Part shown: piece after piece, positions 1-8,106 of the stretch | Numbering within the stretch: position 1 is the first letter of the stretch | Layout: every line of letters begins with the position of its first letter | Source: an uncultured Prevotella sp. | Lineage (GTDB): Bacteria; Bacteroidota; Bacteroidia; Bacteroidales; Bacteroidaceae | Direction: 5' to 3' | NCBI GenBank assembly: GCA_944320235.1 | Contig: CALUGQ010000003.1 | Location: 62,001 to 126,000, forward strand | Length of the DNA stretch: 64,000 bases | The notes under the pieces: generated by a model | Told to the model about the DNA's origin: nothing | Database searches by the model: none | What the model saw: only the letters and a program-made list of their open reading frames with translations | Made by a program: the position numbers and the translations under genes

Positions 1-75
1 CTCTTCACCGCCGCCGGCTTCCGCTGGGGAGGGGCCTGGCGCAGCGTGAAGGACTACCAGCACTTTGAGAAGTAA
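1..75 (+). CDS. Peptidase M15 family protein, C-terminal end (partial)
   Basis: The first 24 codons read in frame from base 1 to a TAA at 73-75 and end GFRWGGAWRSVKDYQHFEK. The pattern GFRWGG-W-(x)n-KDYQHFE is the usual C-terminal signature of M15 peptidases (D-alanyl-D-alanine carboxypeptidase or endolysin type), in which the last His is a zinc ligand. Only the tail is visible, so signal peptide, length and exact subfamily are unknown. The stop is followed directly by an A-rich short repeat (76-101). Confidence 0.6.
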   Translation, partial: LFTAAGFRWGGAWRSVKDYQHFEK

Positions 76-101
76 AAATTAAAAGTTAAAAATTAAAAGA
101 A
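76..101. repeat. A-rich 8-nt-type tandem repeat after stop codon
   Basis: The run begins one base after the TAA of the M15 gene and has the form AAAATTAAAAGTTAAAAATT. It is a degenerate version of the GGTAAAAA array seen after three other genes (737-767, 59872-59906, 61873-61908). Confidence 0.55.
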
Positions 102-174
102 TATGCGAGGGGGCATGGCGTGGCTCGCACATTCCCAGCACTCCCATTACTCCTTAATTATTCTCCAAGAAATC

Positions 175-747
175 ATGAACAAAGCAACAACTACAAACAA
201 ACTGAATAAAGCACTGCCACGGCACCCACGCCGGGGAGGCGCAGCCCCTTTTGCCTTTAAACGCCCTTTTGCCTTTAGCATTTGCCTTATTGCTTCATTG
301 CCTTTTTTCGGCAACGGCTTCCGCCTCGACCGCCTCAGCGACACGCTCCACGTGCTGCGCCTGGGGCAGAGCGAATGGCGGCTGCCCTACCCCGTTTACC
401 GCTTCGACACGGGCGACGTTGACGGCGACGGCTCCACCGACGCCATAGTGGGAGTGGTGAAAGCCACGCGCCACGACCCCGTGGTGCGCCGCCGGGTGTT
501 CATATTCAAGAACTACCGGGGCCACGTGCGCCCGCTGTGGCTCGGCTCGCGCCTGGGCCAGCCCGTCGTAGACTTCCGCTTCGTAGCCGGCGAGGGCGTG
601 CTGCGCGCCGTGGAACGGGAGCGCAGCGGCCGCTACCTCGTGGCCGACTACCGCTGGCGCGCCTTCGGCATGGACTTCGTGCGCTACCTCGGGCGCGAAC
701 TCACCGAGCAACAGGCACGGAAAACGCTGATAAAGGTAAAAAGGTAA
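175..747 (+). CDS. Secreted FG-GAP/VCBS-like hypothetical protein
   Basis: The ATG at 175 (MNKATTTNKLNKALP) is preferred over the in-frame ATG at 103, because the 103-174 stretch is compositionally like the intergenic repeats (CACTCCCATTACTCC). The protein is then 190 residues, with a basic start and a hydrophobic stretch around residues 28-45 (FAFSICLIASLPFFGNGF) that could be a signal peptide or anchor. The middle carries FDTGDVDGDGSTDAIVGVVK, a D-x-D-x-D-G calcium-binding motif as in FG-GAP/VCBS repeats. No catalytic motif is visible. The function is unknown; it is probably a small envelope protein. The stop lies within an A-rich repeat (KVKR encoded by aaggtaaaaagg), so the last few residues are repeat-derived. 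Confidence 0.6.
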   Translation: MNKATTTNKLNKALPRHPRRGGAAPFAFKRPFAFSICLIASLPFFGNGFRLDRLSDTLHVLRLGQSEWRLPYPVYRFDTGDVDGDGSTDAIVGVVKATRHDPVVRRRVFIFKNYRGHVRPLWLGSRLGQPVVDFRFVAGEGVLRAVERERSGRYLVADYRWRAFGMDFVRYLGRELTEQQARKTLIKVKR

Positions 748-780
748 AAAAGTAAAAAGGTAAAAGGCTGCGCATAGCCT
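737..780. repeat. GGTAAAAA tandem repeat followed by small GGCTGCGC hairpin
   Basis: About four copies of an 8-nt unit GGTAAAAA/AGTAAAAA overlap the stop of the upstream gene and run to about 767. They are followed by AGGCTGCGCATAGCCT, which can fold as a 5-bp stem. The same order (A-rich array, then GGCTGCGC hairpin) is seen at 59872-59948 and 61873-61951. Confidence 0.6.
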
Positions 781-802
781 GTGGCAGCAGGAGTCACCGC
801 AG

Positions 803-902
803 TCCTCCCAGCTCTCCCAGCTCTCCCAGCTCTTCCAGCTCTCCCTGTGCTCCCAGTTCTCCCAGCCCTCCCAGCTCTCCCAGCTCTCCCAGCTCTCCCA
901 AA
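803..902. repeat. 9-nt tandem repeat (CTCCCAGCT)n
   Basis: About eleven head-to-tail copies of a 9-nt unit, CTCCCAGCT with small variants (CTCCCTGTG, CTCCCAGTT, CTCCCAGCC), end in CTCCCAAAATTTCCCCC. The array sits in the gap before the DUF3160 gene, just upstream of its promoter. The same unit recurs at 3423-3563, 7927-8093, 9523-9583, 13991-14034, 53224-53283 and 59146-59230. Confidence 0.8.
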
Positions 903-918
903 ATTTCCCCCTAAAACC

Positions 919-949
919 ATTGCCAGCCCAGCAATAATCATTATCTTTG
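919..949 (+). promoter_or_regulatory. Bacteroidota-type promoter for DUF3160-capA
   Basis: ATTG at 919-922 and TATCTTTG at 942-949 are separated by 19 bp, matching TTTG-N19-TAnnTTTG apart from one base. The start codon at 980 follows 30 bp later. Confidence 0.6.
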
Positions 950-979
950 CTTCTCGAAACAACTAAAAACCTTTGCATC

Positions 980-3358
980 ATGATAAAGAAGCATATATTA
1001 AGCCTCGCCGTGGCGGCAGCGGCAGCACTGCCTGTGGCGGTGAGCGGTGCGGTGCCGTTCGTGCCCGTGGGCAGCAAGATAGACGTTGAGGCCCTGGGCA
1101 GCCACATCAACACCGGCATGGACATCTCCGCACTGAGCCTGCAAGACCTCCGCATACTGCGCAACGCCGTGGCCGCACGCCAGGGATATTGCTTCAAGGA
1201 CTACGCCCTGCGCGCCGTCTTCAGCCATACATCGTGGTACGACAGCCTGCTGTGGGAGCGGCTGGACGGCTCTCTTTACGACAAGCCCATCACGTACACC
1301 AAGGACGAGCAAGCCTTCGTGCAGCGGATAAAGGCCCGCGAGGCCGAGCTGCTGGCGCAGAACTTCAAGGCCGGCGAGGGCGAGCGCGTCAACGTGGCCA
1401 ACATTGTGAACGGCTTCCAGCTCGAAGAGGTGTCAGCGCCGCTCTACGCGCGGCTGGCCCGCGACGGCTTCGCCATAGTGCCGAGGCAGAACATACAGCT
1501 CTTCCACTGCTACGAGAACAACGACTACCACGACTTCCCAAGCTTCATCACCACCGACCTTCACCTGCAGCTCATGCACATCTACTTCTCCAACATGCAG
1601 CAGGAGATGGAACGCTCGGAGCTGATAACGCGCATAGGCTCCACCGTGTGGCAGCTTCACGAGGAGATAACCAATGCCCTGGGCGAGTCTGCGAGCGAGA
1701 ACGGGCGCAAGACGGCGGAGTGGTGCCTGGCGTGGCTGGACGTGGCCGACCGCCTCTTCGGCAGCGGCAAGCTGGCCGTGCCGCCCGCACATGAGGCCGA
1801 CGTGGAGCGCGAGGTGGCCAGGGCCGTGGCCGCCCAAGACGATGTGTCGCCATTCCTCGGCACGGGCGACGTGGAGTTCATGTACAGCCTGTTCCGCCCG
1901 CGGGGCTACTACACGCGCTCACGGCTGATGCAGCGCTACTTCCGCGCCATGATGTGGCTGCAGGCCACGCCCTTCTGCATCGACGACAAGGTGCAGCTGC
2001 GCCGCGCCGTGCGCCTGGCCGACGCCGTCAACCGCAACGCCAGAATCCGGGGCAGCCTCATGTTCACAGAAGGCGCGCTGTCGTTCATGACGGGCAGGCC
2101 CGACGGCCTCTCCATCCTCCAGCTGGCCGACGAGCTGAAACGAGGCAAGTACAACACCGGGCGGCTGATGCGCGACGACGCTCTGCTGGCCCGCCTGCAG
2201 CAGTCGCTGCTCGGCAAGAGCCGCGCCGCGGCCCGCATACGGCCCAAGGAGCAGCTCTCATGTGCCGAGAAGATATGCTTCATGCCGCAGCGTTATGTCT
2301 ATGACAGCGAGGTGCTGCAGGAGCTTGTCGACGTGCAGACCAAGCCGCAGACGCTGCGCGGCTGCCCCACGGGGCTCGACGTGATGGCCGCCCTTGGCTC
2401 CGCCGCGGCCCGCAGCATACTCATCGACGAGCTGGAGGCCGCCCGCCAGTGGCCGGAATACTCCGCGCGGCTCGACGCCGTGGCACGGCTGATGCCGCAG
2501 CTGACGGCCGATTCGAGCGCGACAAACCTGCGCCTGAAGGCACTGGCGGCCATGACCGGCTGCAAGGACACGCGCCTGCCTTACTTCATGCGCACGCCGC
2601 AGTGGGCCAAGAAGAACCTCAACGCGGCACTGGCGGCCTGGGCCGAGACGCGCCACGACATAGCCCTCTACGCAAAGCAGCCCATGGCGGCCGAGTGCGG
2701 CGGGGTAATACCCGACCCCGTGGTGGTGGGCTACGTGGAGCCTAACGTGGCATACTGGAGCAGCGCGCTCCAGCTGATAAGGCTCACACGGCAGAAGCTC
2801 GACTACTACGGCTTCCTCACACCGCGCATGAGGAACCTCACGGAGCAGGTGGAGGAGCAGACGGCCTTCCTGCTGCGCATATCGGAGAAGGAGCTGGCGG
2901 GCCGCCGCCTCACCGACGGGGAGTTCAAGAGCATAGAGAAGCTGGGGAGCACTTACGAGTGGCTCACGCTCGACATAATGAAGGACAAGGCTCGGCAGGA
3001 CGGCATGGTGTGGGAAGATGTGCAAGGCCCTGACCGCTCGGTGGCCGTGGTGGCCGACGTTTACACGGCCAACGCCTCGAACAACCCGAACAAAGGTGTG
3101 CTCCACGCCGCCACGGGATATGTTGACGACATCTTCGTGGTGGTGGAGATAAACGGCCTGTTGCACCTCACGCGCGGAGCGGTCTTCTCATACCGCGAGT
3201 TCCCCATGCCCCCCGGCACCCGCCTTACGGACGAAGAGTGGCAGCAGATGCTGGAGAAGGAGCCGCGCCGGGGCGTGCCGTCGTGGATGGACGAGGTGAT
3301 ACTCACCGACCCGGTGCCTGCCGACAACGAGCTGATATTCTACAGTTCCGGGTGCTGA
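980..3358 (+). CDS. DUF3160 family secreted protein with N-terminal YARHG domain
   Basis: The ATG at 980 (MIKKHILSLAVAAAAALP) begins a clear Sec signal peptide with the hydrophobic core AVAAAAALPVAVSGA; the in-frame upstream start at 947 would precede the promoter spacing. The mature part opens with LRILRNAVAARQGYCF and FSHTSWYD, a YARHG domain (about residues 45-100). It continues as a long DUF3160-like region, for example YENNDYHDFPSFITTDLHLQ near residues 185-205. Total length is 792 residues. DUF3160 proteins are conserved in Bacteroidota and some archaea without a firmly known biochemical role, so I assign none. The stop is 4 bp before the ATG of the CapA gene, so the two are very likely cotranscribed and translationally linked. 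It is probably periplasmic or surface-bound. Confidence 0.85.
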   Translation: MIKKHILSLAVAAAAALPVAVSGAVPFVPVGSKIDVEALGSHINTGMDISALSLQDLRILRNAVAARQGYCFKDYALRAVFSHTSWYDSLLWERLDGSLYDKPITYTKDEQAFVQRIKAREAELLAQNFKAGEGERVNVANIVNGFQLEEVSAPLYARLARDGFAIVPRQNIQLFHCYENNDYHDFPSFITTDLHLQLMHIYFSNMQQEMERSELITRIGSTVWQLHEEITNALGESASENGRKTAEWCLAWLDVADRLFGSGKLAVPPAHEADVEREVARAVAAQDDVSPFLGTGDVEFMYSLFRPRGYYTRSRLMQRYFRAMMWLQATPFCIDDKVQLRRAVRLADAVNRNARIRGSLMFTEGALSFMTGRPDGLSILQLADELKRGKYNTGRLMRDDALLARLQQSLLGKSRAAARIRPKEQLSCAEKICFMPQRYVYDSEVLQELVDVQTKPQTLRGCPTGLDVMAALGSAAARSILIDELEAARQWPEYSARLDAVARLMPQLTADSSATNLRLKALAAMTGCKDTRLPYFMRTPQWAKKNLNAALAAWAETRHDIALYAKQPMAAECGGVIPDPVVVGYVEPNVAYWSSALQLIRLTRQKLDYYGFLTPRMRNLTEQVEEQTAFLLRISEKELAGRRLTDGEFKSIEKLGSTYEWLTLDIMKDKARQDGMVWEDVQGPDRSVAVVADVYTANASNNPNKGVLHAATGYVDDIFVVVEINGLLHLTRGAVFSYREFPMPPGTRLTDEEWQQMLEKEPRRGVPSWMDEVILTDPVPADNELIFYSSGC

Positions 3359-3362
3359 GCCT

Positions 3363-4463
3363 ATGCGACGGCTGATTGTTTCGCTGCTTGCAGCAGTCCT
3401 GGCAGGAGCTTTTATTGGAGCTGGGAGGGCTGAGAGCACTGGGAGGGCTGAGAGAACTGAGCCTAAGGGACTCCCCCTTCACTCCAGCCCTCTCAGTGCT
3501 CCCAGCTCTCCCAGTGCTCCCAGCCCTCCCAGCTCTCCCATTGCTCCCAGCTCTCCCAGCCATTCCCTCACCATCCTTTTCACTGGCGACGTGATGCTCG
3601 GGCGCGATGTGGGCAGGCTGATAAGGCATGCCGGCCCTGACCGCTTGTTCTCGCCTTCGGTCGACTCTCTGTTTGCGGAAGCCGACATGGTGGTGGCCAA
3701 CCTTGAGTGCCCTGCCACGCGGATAGATGCTCCGCTGAGCAAGCGGTTCGTGTTCAGGGCCGACCCGGCGGTGCTGCCCGCGTTGCGGAGGCACGGCATC
3801 ACCCACCTCAACCTGGCCAACAACCACAGCATTGACCATGGGCGCCGGGGGCTGTCTGACACATATTATAATATAGCGGAGGCGGGGATGACGGCCATTG
3901 GCTACGGGCGCAACGATGCTGAGGCATGCCGGCCGCTGCTCATCGCCACCGGGCCGCGCCCGGTGTACGTGCTCGCGTCGCTGCGGGTGATGTCGGAGAA
4001 CTATGTGTACATGCCCTCACGCCCCTGTGTCTGCGAGGCTCCCGTTGACCGCCTGTGCGACTCCATCAGCGCCCTGCGCCGCCGCGAGCCACAGGCCTGC
4101 ATCATTGTGTGCCTGCACTGGGGCGCTGAGCACACCCCTCACCCCATGCCCGGGCAACGCCACGAGGCCCGGCTGCTCATCGACGCCGGGGCCGACGCCA
4201 TAATAGGCCACCACTCGCACACGGCGCAGGACGTGGAGACTTACCGCCACCGCCCCGTCTTCTACAGCCTTGGCAACTTCATCTTCGACCTCGACCGCCC
4301 GCTCAACAGCCGTGCCCTTGTGGCCCGCATCACCATCACGCCCGACTCGCTGCGCCACGAAGCTATCCCAGTCAGGATAAAGCGGTGCGTGCCGGAGGTG
4401 GAAAAAGAAAAAGGGGGGGCTAAAGGAGTTAGAAGGAGTCAAGGGGAAGTCACAAGGAGTTAG
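3363..4463 (+). CDS. CapA family protein (PGA_cap metallophosphatase-like)
   Basis: This encodes 366 residues. After a signal peptide (RLIVSLLAAVLAGAF) comes a Ser/Pro/Ala-rich stretch at about residues 21-67. The PGA_cap domain follows: TILFTGDVMLGRDVG near 70-84, NLECPATR, NLANNHSIDHG near 155-165, HWGAEHTPHP, and ADAIIGHHSHTAQ near 277-290. These Asp/Asn/His motifs are those of the calcineurin-like fold of CapA proteins linked to poly-gamma-glutamate or capsule export. Substrate is unknown here. Unusually, the Ser/Pro stretch is encoded by the 9-nt CTCCCAGCN repeat, and the last residues (KGVRRSQGEVTRS) are encoded by the start of another intergenic repeat (4418-4584). Both tails look like repeat invasions of an otherwise normal gene. 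It follows the DUF3160 gene by 4 bp. Confidence 0.87.
   Translation: MRRLIVSLLAAVLAGAFIGAGRAESTGRAERTEPKGLPLHSSPLSAPSSPSAPSPPSSPIAPSSPSHSLTILFTGDVMLGRDVGRLIRHAGPDRLFSPSVDSLFAEADMVVANLECPATRIDAPLSKRFVFRADPAVLPALRRHGITHLNLANNHSIDHGRRGLSDTYYNIAEAGMTAIGYGRNDAEACRPLLIATGPRPVYVLASLRVMSENYVYMPSRPCVCEAPVDRLCDSISALRRREPQACIIVCLHWGAEHTPHPMPGQRHEARLLIDAGADAIIGHHSHTAQDVETYRHRPVFYSLGNFIFDLDRPLNSRALVARITITPDSLRHEAIPVRIKRCVPEVEKEKGGAKGVRRSQGEVTRS
3423..3563. repeat. 9-nt repeat array in inverted arrangement inside capA
   Basis: The first half reads GGGAGGGCTGAGAGCACT and related units, the second half CTCTCAGTGCTCCCAGC and related units, so the two halves are reverse complements of the same 9-nt repeat and could form an imperfect hairpin. 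Because the unit is 9 nt, the capA frame is kept and is read as Ser/Ala/Pro-rich sequence. Confidence 0.75.
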
Positions 4464-4670
4464 AGGACAACGGCAGTATAGGTTGACAAGGTGTCAAGGG
4501 GAAGTCACAAGGAGTTAGAGGACAACGGCAGTATAGGTTGACAAGGTGTCAAGGGGAAGTCACAAGGAGTTAGAGGACGATGACTTTACACGTTGACTGC
4601 GTATTAACAGCCACACAAGCATACGTCCTCTAACTCCTTGTGACTTCCCCTTGACTCCTTCTGACTCCTT
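4418..4670. repeat. 55-bp tandem repeat plus inverted copy between capA and cysS
   Basis: A 55-bp unit beginning TCAAGGGGAAGTCACAAGG starts at 4439 and 4494, with a third partial copy at 4549. The stretch GTCCTCTAACTCCTTGTGAC at 4625-4644, continuing to 4655, is the reverse complement of 4548-4579. A transcript from either side could therefore form a stem of about 31 bp. It lies between the convergent capA and cysS genes and may serve as a bidirectional terminator. The core CTCCTTCTAA-like 10-nt unit is the same as in 60050-60240. Confidence 0.75.
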
Positions 4671-4697
4671 ATGGAAAGAACTACTTAATAGAAAGAA

Positions 4698-6188
4698 CTA
4701 CTTGCCCAGCCGCCATGTGACGCCGTCCTTGGTGTCCTTCACCTCGAAGCCGGCGGCGGCCAGCTCGTCGCGTATGCGGTCGCTGGTGGCCCAGTCCTTG
4801 GCGGCCTTGGCCTTGGCGCGGAGGTCGAGCACCATGTCAACAACCTTGCCGTAGGCTTCCTCGCGCGCGCCGTCGGAGCCGCCTTTCTCCTCGCGGAGGC
4901 CCAGCAGGTCGAAGGCGAAGAGGCGAATCGTGGCCTTCAGCTCGTCGAGGCAGGCGGCGCAGATGGCTGCCTTGTGGTCGAGCAGCTTGTTTATGTGCGA
5001 GCAGGCCTCGAAGAGGTAGCTTATCACCTGCGGCGTGGCCAGGTCGTCGTTCATGGCGTCGTAGCACCGCTGGCGCAGGCCGCCCACAAACGCCTCGGTC
5101 TCGGCGTCGCACTTGTCTGACACGGGCACGCGCTCCAGGTCGGCGATGCCGTTCATCAGCCGCTCCAACCCCTTCTCGCTGGCCAGCAGCGCCTCGTTTG
5201 AGAAGTCGACCGTGCCGCGGTAGTGGGCGCTGAGTATGAAGAAGCGGATGGTCATGGGCGAGTATGCCTTCTGTAGGCTCGGGTGGCTGCCGGTGAAGAA
5301 CTGCTCGAGCGTTATGAAGTTGCCGAGGCTCTTGCCCATCTTCTGCCCGTTGATGGTTATCATGTTGTTGTGCATCCAGTAGCGCACCATTGGCTTGCCC
5401 TGAGCGGCCACGGCCTGCGCTATCTCGCACTCGTGGTGGGGGAAGACGAGGTCCATGCCGCCGCCGTGTATGTCGAACTCCTGCCCGAGGTACTTCCTGC
5501 CCATGGCCGTGCACTCGCAGTGCCAGCCCGGGAATCCGTCGCTCCAGGGGCTTGGCCAGCGCATGATGTGCTCCGGCTGCGCCTTCTTCCACAGTGCGAA
5601 GTCCACTTGGTGGCGCTTCTCGCCCACGCCGTCGAGCTCGCGGCTGGCGTCCTTCACGTCGTCGAGGTTGCGCCCGGAGAGCACGCCGTAGCGGTGGTCA
5701 CGGTTGTATTTCTCCACGTCGAAGTACACGCTGCCGTTGCTCTCGTAGGCGTATCCGTTGTCCATTATCTGGCTTACCAGCTCCTCCTGCTCTATGATGT
5801 GGCCGCTGGCGTGTGGCTCTATGCTGGGCGGCAGCACGCCCAGGGCGCGCATGGCGTCGTGGTAGCGGTTGGTGTAGTACTGCGCCACCTCCATCGGCTC
5901 AAGCTGCTCGAGGCGGGCCTTCTTGGCTATCTTGTCGTCGCCCTCGTCGGCGTCGTGCTCCAGGTGGCCAACGTCGGTGATGTTCCTCACGTAGCGCACC
6001 TTGTAGCCGAGGTGGCGCAGGTAGCGGAACACGATGTCGAACGTGATGGCCGGGCGGGCGTGGCCCAGGTGCGGGTCGCCGTAGACGGTGGGGCCGCATA
6101 CGTACATGCCCACGTTGGGGGCGTGCAGCGGCTCGAAGGGCTGCTTCGAGCGCGTCAGTGTATTGTAGATTACGAGTCTCTGTTGCAT
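4698..6188 (-). CDS. cysS: Cysteine--tRNA ligase
   Basis: This class I aminoacyl-tRNA synthetase charges tRNA-Cys in the cytoplasm. The start [20 protein letters not shown] (ATG complement at 6186-6188) is chosen because it matches the family N-terminus; the 20 residues upstream lie across the promoter. Visible motifs are the zinc Cys in [18 protein letters not shown], where PHLGHAR is the HIGH-like signature, [15 protein letters not shown], the zinc ligands [15 protein letters not shown], and KMGKSLGNF (KMSKS-like). The length of 496 residues is normal for the family. The gene is monocistronic and convergent with capA. Confidence 0.97.
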   Translation of the reverse strand: MQQRLVIYNTLTRSKQPFEPLHAPNVGMYVCGPTVYGDPHLGHARPAITFDIVFRYLRHLGYKVRYVRNITDVGHLEHDADEGDDKIAKKARLEQLEPMEVAQYYTNRYHDAMRALGVLPPSIEPHASGHIIEQEELVSQIMDNGYAYESNGSVYFDVEKYNRDHRYGVLSGRNLDDVKDASRELDGVGEKRHQVDFALWKKAQPEHIMRWPSPWSDGFPGWHCECTAMGRKYLGQEFDIHGGGMDLVFPHHECEIAQAVAAQGKPMVRYWMHNNMITINGQKMGKSLGNFITLEQFFTGSHPSLQKAYSPMTIRFFILSAHYRGTVDFSNEALLASEKGLERLMNGIADLERVPVSDKCDAETEAFVGGLRQRCYDAMNDDLATPQVISYLFEACSHINKLLDHKAAICAACLDELKATIRLFAFDLLGLREEKGGSDGAREEAYGKVVDMVLDLRAKAKAAKDWATSDRIRDELAAAGFEVKDTKDGVTWRLGK

Positions 6189-6217
6189 AGTTCGCGGTTG
6201 TTTTTGTATGCTGGATG

Positions 6218-6248
6218 CAAAGTTAATGCAATTTGGCGACGGTTGCAA
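6218..6248 (-). promoter_or_regulatory. Promoter of cysS
   Basis: On the minus strand, TAACTTTG lies at 6218-6225 and a TTG at 6246-6248, 20 bp upstream of it. This is the Bacteroidota sigma-ABfr pattern, 30 bp before the start codon. Confidence 0.65.
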
Positions 6249-6339
6249 GAAAAGGCAGGTTTAAATGAAGCATAATGCGCCATCTGCCGCAGCGGCGGCT
6301 CCGTGATAGGCGCCAAAAACAAAATTGTGGCGCATTTAT

Positions 6340-6370
6340 TTTGCCTGACGGCTGATTTTCAGTAACTTTG
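6340..6370 (+). promoter_or_regulatory. Promoter of the succinate CoA-transferase gene
   Basis: TTTG at 6340-6343 and TAACTTTG at 6363-6370 are spaced by 19 bp, an exact match to the Bacteroidota consensus. The ATG at 6420 is 50 bp downstream. Confidence 0.8.
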
Positions 6371-6419
6371 CATCGCCTGCGGCCCAGCATCCAGGCACTT
6401 ACTTAAAACAAGGACAGAC

Positions 6420-7925
6420 ATGGCATACACACGACTTACCGCTGCCGAAGCCGCAGCGATGATAAAGAACGGTGAGAACATAGCCCTTAGCGGCTTCACG
6501 CCTTCGGGCGCCGCCAAGGCCGTAACGAAGGAACTGGCCCACATCGCCGCCGCCGAGCACGAGGCAGGGCGCGAGTTCAAGGTGGGCATATTCACAGGCG
6601 CGTCGACCGGGCAGAGCACCGACGGCGACCTGTCGAACGCGCAGGCCATACGCTACCGCGCACCCTACACCACCAACTCCGACTTCCGCCGCCACGTCAA
6701 CGCCGGCGAGATAGCCTACAACGACATACACCTCAGCCAGATGGCGCAGGAGCTGCGCTACGGCTTCATGGGAGAGGTGGACTGGGCCATACTCGAGGTG
6801 TGCGACATTGAGGAGGGAGCCGACACCTGCCGCGCCTACCTCACGTCGGCGGGCGGCATCAGCCCCACGGCGGCCAGGTTGGCCAAGCACGTGATACTGG
6901 AGCACAACACGTTCCACAGCGTGGGCGCCAAGCTGCTGCACGACGTGTACGAGCTGCAGGACCCGCCACTGCGCCAGCCCATACCGCTTACGAAAGTGAG
7001 CGACCGCATAGGCAAGCCTTACGTGGAGATTGACGCCAAGAAGATAGTGGGCGTGGTGGAGTGCAACATACCCGACGAGGCGCGCGCCTTCAAGGGCGAG
7101 GACCCCGTGACCACGCAGATAGGCCACAACGTGGCCGCCTTCCTCATGAACGACATGAAGCGGGGCATCATCCCGCCCTCGTTCCTGCCGCTGCAGAGCG
7201 GCGTGGGCACCACGGCCAACGCCATACTGGCCGCGCTGAGCCACGACAAGGCCGTGCCAGACTTCAACATCTTCACCGAGGTGCTGCAGGACGCAGTGGT
7301 CGAGATGATGCTCGAGGGCCGCGTGAAGGACGCATCGGCCTGCTCGCTCACCGTGACGAACGAGAGCCTGAAGCGCGTCTACGACAACATCGACTACTTC
7401 TCCAAGCACCTCACGCTGCGGCCCAGCGAGATATCCAACTCGCCCGAACTGATACGCCGCCTCGGGGTGATAGCCATCAACACCGCGCTCGAGGTGGACA
7501 TCTACGGCAACGCCAACTCGACGCACATCAGCGGCACGAAGATGATGAACGGCATAGGCGGCTCGGGCGACTTCGAGCGCAACGCCTACATCTCCATCTT
7601 CACCTGCCCGTCGGTGGCCAAGGGCGGCCTGATAAGCGCAGTGGTGCCTATGGTGAGCCACCAAGACCACTCGGAGCACGACGTAAACGTGATCGTCACC
7701 GAGCAGGGCGTGGCCGACCTCAGGGGCAAGAGCCCGCTCCAACGCGCAGAGTGCATAATAGAGAACTGCGCACACCCCGACTACCGCCCGCTGCTGCGCG
7801 ACTACCTCAAGCTCGGCACCGGCGGACACACGCGCCACTGCCTCACCGCCGCCTTCGCCATGCACGACACGCTGGCACGCAAGGGCGACATGCGCCTGAC
7901 CGATTACTCAGAGTACTTGAAGTAA
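6420..7925 (+). CDS. Acetyl-CoA hydrolase/transferase family, likely succinate CoA-transferase
   Basis: The 501-residue protein starts MAYTRLTAAEAAAMIKNGEN, as the class I CoA-transferases of this family do (Cat1/ScpC/AarC). Motifs include LSGFTPSGAAKAV near the N-terminus, GVGTTANAIL, and NIFTEVLQDAVVEMML near residues 281-296, whose Glu is the likely catalytic residue that forms the glutamyl-CoA thioester. GNANSTHISGTKMMNGIGGS near 365-384 is the conserved CoA-binding end. It would exchange CoA between succinyl-CoA and acetate or propionate in succinate/propionate fermentation, in line with the fumarate reductase operon at 55.4 kb. The exact acyl preference cannot be read from sequence. It has its own promoter and is followed by a 9-nt repeat array. 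Confidence 0.9.
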   Translation: MAYTRLTAAEAAAMIKNGENIALSGFTPSGAAKAVTKELAHIAAAEHEAGREFKVGIFTGASTGQSTDGDLSNAQAIRYRAPYTTNSDFRRHVNAGEIAYNDIHLSQMAQELRYGFMGEVDWAILEVCDIEEGADTCRAYLTSAGGISPTAARLAKHVILEHNTFHSVGAKLLHDVYELQDPPLRQPIPLTKVSDRIGKPYVEIDAKKIVGVVECNIPDEARAFKGEDPVTTQIGHNVAAFLMNDMKRGIIPPSFLPLQSGVGTTANAILAALSHDKAVPDFNIFTEVLQDAVVEMMLEGRVKDASACSLTVTNESLKRVYDNIDYFSKHLTLRPSEISNSPELIRRLGVIAINTALEVDIYGNANSTHISGTKMMNGIGGSGDFERNAYISIFTCPSVAKGGLISAVVPMVSHQDHSEHDVNVIVTEQGVADLRGKSPLQRAECIIENCAHPDYRPLLRDYLKLGTGGHTRHCLTAAFAMHDTLARKGDMRLTDYSEYLK

Positions 7926-7926
7926 G

Positions 7927-8093
7927 GCTGGGAGTAATGGGAGAGCTGAGAGCACTGGGAGTTCTGGGAGCACTGGGAGTTCTGGGAGAACTGGAGCAAG
8001 CCCTACCCTCCCAGAACTCTCAGAACTCCCAGCTCTCTCAGAACTCCCAGTGCTCCCAGTGCTCCCAGTGCTCCCAGCACTCCCATTACCCCA
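7927..8093. repeat. 9-nt repeat, inverted array between CoA-transferase and MFS gene
   Basis: The left part repeats GGGAGTTCTGGGAGCACT, the right part CTCCCAGAACTCTCAGAA and CTCCCAGTG units, so the array is an extended inverted repeat centred near 8010. It starts 2 bp after the CoA-transferase stop and ends just before the MFS start, so it could end transcription or form a leader structure. Confidence 0.8.
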
Positions 8094-8106
8094 AAAAAAG
8101 AAAGCC

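Noticed and set aside
803..902. CRISPR array
   Set aside because: The repeats are contiguous 9-nt units with no unique spacers, and no cas gene is in the window.
8050..8106. Longer N-terminus for the MFS transporter
   Set aside because: It would translate the 9-nt repeat as LPVLPVLPALPL; the start at 8107 gives a normal family N-terminus.
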